Part shown: positions 12,849 through 14,718 of the stretch, in pieces
Numbering within the stretch: the first letter of the stretch is position 1
How the letters are laid out: each line of letters opens with the position of its first letter
NCBI GenBank assembly: GCA_043823825.1
Contig: JBDRTU010000019.1
Span: 1-14,718, forward strand
Direction: 5' to 3'
Length of the DNA stretch: 14,718 bases
From: JBDRTU01 sp043823825
GTDB taxonomy: Bacteria > Patescibacteriota > Patescibacteriia > Veblenbacterales > UBA10138
Position numbers and translations under genes: made by a program
Notes under the pieces: model-generated
Database searches by the model: none
Told to the model about the DNA's origin: nothing
The model's input: only the letters and a program-made list of their open reading frames with translations

Positions 12849-13754
12849 CTAATTCTCTACTTGTTCATCTAAATTAACTGGGGTACTGGTTTCAGTGATT
12901 TCATTAGAATCAGGGAAGGCATCTAACTCCTCTTGGGTTACTTCAGTGATATCATGAAGATTCATGCGGTATTTATTGGCAGCCTTTTCCGAAGTAATCT
13001 TATGCTTGCGGCCCTGGCCATCTATGACATATACATCGGGGTTATCAAATGCTTTCACTAATCGGTGACGGATCATGGTTTTACCGCGCAAGTTAAGACG
13101 TTTATTTAGTTTTTCCCGCTCAAGACGTTTATGAGTGGTATCAACTTCAATCTCTTCATCAAAAATTGTGTTATCAGTGATTGCACTATCTTCTGGTATA
13201 CTGTTTAATTCAGTGGCAGAAATTTCTTCCACATCTCTAAATTCCCAACCAAAACGGTGGAAAACCCCCTCGGCAATTATTACTCTTTTTTTGCCTTCAG
13301 GAGTTATTAAATAGACTGCAGCTTTGTTCTTAACTTTTACTAATCGGTGTTTGCCTGGTGCTTTAATAAAATCTTCAGGGCTTAAGCCATCCATAGAAGT
13401 AATTGGATCGCCGGTTATAAAATTATCCAATCTGCCTTTTTTTACTATTTTAATATGGTAGTTGGCATTGTAGGCAGTAAAAAAATCCAAAGTTTTAATG
13501 GCTCGTTTGCCGCCACTTTTCATCAGTGCGTAAATGTCGCTCGAGTCTACCTCACGATAAACTATCCAAGCCCTTTTTAATTTAGCTTGGCGTTCTAAAG
13601 GTTGATCCGAAGTTGATATCACTACTTGTTCTTCGCTAGCAGAGGTAGTGCCCGATTCTGCCCAAAGAGCAATAGGGGGTATTAATGTTACCACTATCAG
13701 CACAATTGCAGTGGCCAGACTTCCCAGCAAAATTGATTTTCGTAAATTTAGCAT
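12849..13754 (-). CDS. Exported protein with three tandem repeats of about 58 residues
   Basis: This 301-residue protein has a signal or anchor segment at about 8-31 (LLGSLATAIVLIVVTLIPPIALWA), a Ser/Glu linker, and three related units at about 61-118, 136-193 and 230-287. Units 2 and 3 follow one pattern: HRLVK, then x-VY-(L/V)-I, a GKK/GRK turn, an I-x-x-x-x hydrophobic segment, a V-x-E-(I/V)-(S/T) strand, EL and P-D/S-x-x-I-T. Unit 1 (AWIVYREVDSSDIYALMKSGGKR) is more diverged. I recall such VY-x-x-(D/E)GK-(K/R) repeats in surface or S-layer-associated proteins of Patescibacteria, but no function is known to me. A charged Arg/Lys/Glu stretch (209-228) separates units 2 and 3. It has its own promoter and terminator, so it is a monocistronic unit. 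Confidence 0.78.
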   Translation of the reverse strand: MLNLRKSILLGSLATAIVLIVVTLIPPIALWAESGTTSASEEQVVISTSDQPLERQAKLKRAWIVYREVDSSDIYALMKSGGKRAIKTLDFFTAYNANYHIKIVKKGRLDNFITGDPITSMDGLSPEDFIKAPGKHRLVKVKNKAAVYLITPEGKKRVIIAEGVFHRFGWEFRDVEEISATELNSIPEDSAITDNTIFDEEIEVDTTHKRLEREKLNKRLNLRGKTMIRHRLVKAFDNPDVYVIDGQGRKHKITSEKAANKYRMNLHDITEVTQEELDAFPDSNEITETSTPVNLDEQVEN

Positions 13755-13802
13755 AGGTTTAAAAGGTTAATTATTAGTTTGTTTAGTATATTTAATAGTT
13801 TG

Positions 13803-13811
13803 ATTATAACA
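13803..13811 (-). promoter_or_regulatory. Extended -10 promoter of the triple-repeat protein gene
   Basis: The minus strand reads TGTTATAAT (13811-13803), an extended -10 with a perfect TATAAT. The predicted start near 13796 gives a leader of about 42 nt. The -35 at 17 bp (TAGTTG) is poor. It lies back to back with the plus-strand promoter at 13832-13860. Confidence 0.6.
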
Positions 13812-13831
13812 CAATTAAATTTATTCAACTA

Positions 13832-13860
13832 TTGACATTAGTTATTATACTTATTATTAT
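13832..13860 (+). promoter_or_regulatory. Strong promoter of a non-coding transcript
   Basis: A perfect TTGACA (13832-13837), 17-bp spacer and TATTAT (13855-13860) predict a start near 13867. No plus-strand ORF follows before the terminator at 14046-14080. Confidence 0.8.
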
Positions 13861-13866
13861 AGAACG

Positions 13867-14082
13867 GAAAAACAGCAAAAATATTTTTTTAATACCCACT
13901 ATCTTTTTCATGTCGTTATAGGTACCGTGCGAGCTGGCTTGGCGGTAGTGGTGTGATAACAAAGCCGGTCAGCAATCCCTTAATATCCTTGTGTGTTTAG
14001 GATAGCCTGCAATAAGCATTAACGGGCCGAAACACTCGAAACAACTGGGTGGCATGAAGTATCGTGTCACCCACTTTTTTAT
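13867..14082 (+). ncRNA. Candidate structured non-coding RNA, class unknown
   Basis: About 216 nt run from a strong promoter to a strong intrinsic terminator with no credible ORF; the only ATG (13910) stops after two sense codons. The segment 13921-14053 is clearly more GC-rich than its surroundings, as in structural RNAs of AT-rich genomes. Possible helices include CGAG (13930-13933) with CTCG (14035-14038), CTGGCTT (13934-13940) with AAGCCGG (13962-13968), and TATCCT (13984-13989) with AGGATA (13999-14004). TGC/GCA (14008-14010/14016-14018) is a further short pairing. The size would suit 6S RNA, but I cannot see the long closing stem and central bubble. RNase P, tmRNA and SRP signatures are absent. 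The alternative is an antisense or leader RNA for the divergent gene. Confidence 0.6.
14046..14080 (+). terminator. Intrinsic terminator of the ncRNA
   Basis: TGGGTGGCATGA (14046-14057) and TCGTGTCACCCA (14062-14073) form a 12-bp stem with two G-T wobbles and tetraloop AGTA. AC and six T (14075-14080) follow, then ATATTTT. The T-run is on the plus strand only, so it serves the plus-strand transcript. Confidence 0.85.
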
Positions 14083-14106
14083 ATTTTGAGGTTTCGTTAA
14101 TATTAA

Positions 14107-14718
14107 TTATTTATGCCAGAGTTTTTGCCACAACTCGATGGGTTTGGGCCATCCTTTTTTCTCCCACCACCAGCCAGCCACAATTATCAAAAGAGCTAGG
14201 CCAATAAAAATATACCCCAGCAAGCTTGAATTAGTTGTTTCAATAGTAATGTCGCTCACGCCCGCAACTTCGCCAGCCTCCGGTCGATCAAAATAAATAT
14301 CCTCTTGCGTGCGCGGCCATAATCTAAATTCTCCATTATTTATTACTAAAAATCCCGTAACGCTAACTTCTGTTTGCAATGGTACTTGGGGCCAAGGGCC
14401 GTCGTGCTTAAAATTAACTTTTAAAGTTTTTTCGCCCTTTAATAAAGTTAGCGATTTACTGTCTTTTCTGGTTACTTGGCCAGTAATATTAATTAACCAT
14501 CCTTCATAATCATCAGATAATTCTTCTAATTCCAGAATAACAGGTTGAGGTGGCATGCTGGCTGATATTACTTTAATATCTGTTCCTTGTTTTATTAGAA
14601 CCCGCGTACCGTAACTTTTTGTTTTAGAAACTGTGCCAGCTGCGCTGACTTTATCTCCCAGAGTAAGCAATGGCCATTCTCCGTTTTGAAGATATAATTG
14701 TATACCAGATCCAGCCAA
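14107..14718 (-). CDS. C-terminal part of a membrane-anchored tandem OB-fold protein (partial)
   Basis: The frame is open to the window edge, so the N-terminus is missing; the 203 visible codons are given. Two OB-fold-like units are visible. The first is mostly its second half, GDKVSAAGTVSKTKSYGTRVLIK...IKVIS. The second is complete, from GWLINITGQVTRKDSKSLTLLKG through TEVSVTGFLVINNGEFRLWPRTQEDIYF. The GD-x-V-x-x-x-G-x-V strands and the closing RLWPRTQEDI resemble nucleic-acid-binding-type OB domains found in exported bacterial proteins. A membrane helix (LGYIFIGLALLIIVAGWWW) and a short Trp/Lys tail follow, so the OB part is predicted to lie outside the membrane. Such C-termini often follow lamin-tail domains in Patescibacteria, but that part is not in the window. 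DNA binding is only an inference. Confidence 0.7.
   Translation of the reverse strand: MAGSGIQLYLQNGEWPLLTLGDKVSAAGTVSKTKSYGTRVLIKQGTDIKVISASMPPQPVILELEELSDDYEGWLINITGQVTRKDSKSLTLLKGEKTLKVNFKHDGPWPQVPLQTEVSVTGFLVINNGEFRLWPRTQEDIYFDRPEAGEVAGVSDITIETTNSSLLGYIFIGLALLIIVAGWWWEKKGWPKPIELWQKLWHK

Noticed and set aside
13827..13911. 28-codon hydrophobic minus-strand ORF (MKKIVGIKKIFLLFFR...)
   Set aside because: AT-rich DNA readily yields such frames; it overlaps the plus-strand promoter and lacks a promoter or RBS of its own.
13867..14082. Identification of the ncRNA as 6S RNA
   Set aside because: Length and context fit, but I could not fold a long closing stem with a central bubble, so no class is claimed.

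Overview
The window looks like a piece of a Candidate Phyla Radiation (Patescibacteria, Parcubacteria-like) genome. It is AT-rich, most genes lack an obvious Shine-Dalgarno sequence, and several products belong to families I associate with that group: DUF5671, its pseudopilin-like partner, a DUF5667-like secreted protein, and VY-type repeat surface proteins. TGA is used as a stop (at 5001-5003), so the Gracilibacteria/SR1 code is unlikely. The phylum assignment is an inference from gene content. No rRNA or ribosomal-protein gene is present to confirm it.

Layout. 1-100 is the tail of an unidentified gene. 202-1056 is endonuclease IV (nfo), with all nine metal ligands. 1197-4119 is a two-gene unit: a DUF2339 polytopic membrane protein, then a signal-peptide/TM-anchored protein with two thrombospondin type 3 calcium-binding repeats. 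A bidirectional terminator (4201-4232) separates it from a minus-strand tRNA operon with a strong promoter (4748-4775). That operon holds tRNA-Gly(GCC) and an intact tRNA-Leu(UAA). The intact tRNA-Leu lies inside the D-loop of a second, disrupted tRNA-Leu whose 5' and 3' ends (4589 and 4347) still pair perfectly. Several small palindromic elements are woven through this structure. Directly upstream on the same strand are a DUF167 protein and an M24 metallopeptidase, coupled by an ATGA overlap.

5978-10636 encodes a 1552-residue secreted or surface protein. It has a signal peptide, a Pro/Thr-rich linker, a DUF5667-like segment, about 600 residues of charged helix and about 700 residues of Cys-rich repeats that include a degenerate Kazal domain. 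The next gene (10673-11014) is a small membrane-anchored protein that repeats a four-Cys module of the giant with identical spacing.

11094-12704 (minus) encodes a CHRD/SOD-like exported protein, a pseudopilin-like protein and a DUF5671 membrane protein. 12849-13754 (minus) is an exported protein with three tandem repeats of about 58 residues. 13832-14080 (plus) has an excellent promoter, no ORF, and ends in a 12-bp terminator, so it is a strong candidate for a structured non-coding RNA of about 216 nt. 14107-14718 (minus) is the C-terminal end of an OB-fold protein with a membrane anchor.

Most of the window is cell-envelope and secreted-protein material plus a tRNA cluster. The most unusual items are the tRNA-within-tRNA arrangement with its palindromes and tandem octamers, the orphan ncRNA, and the giant Cys-rich protein with its small partner. 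No transposase, integrase or CRISPR array was seen.
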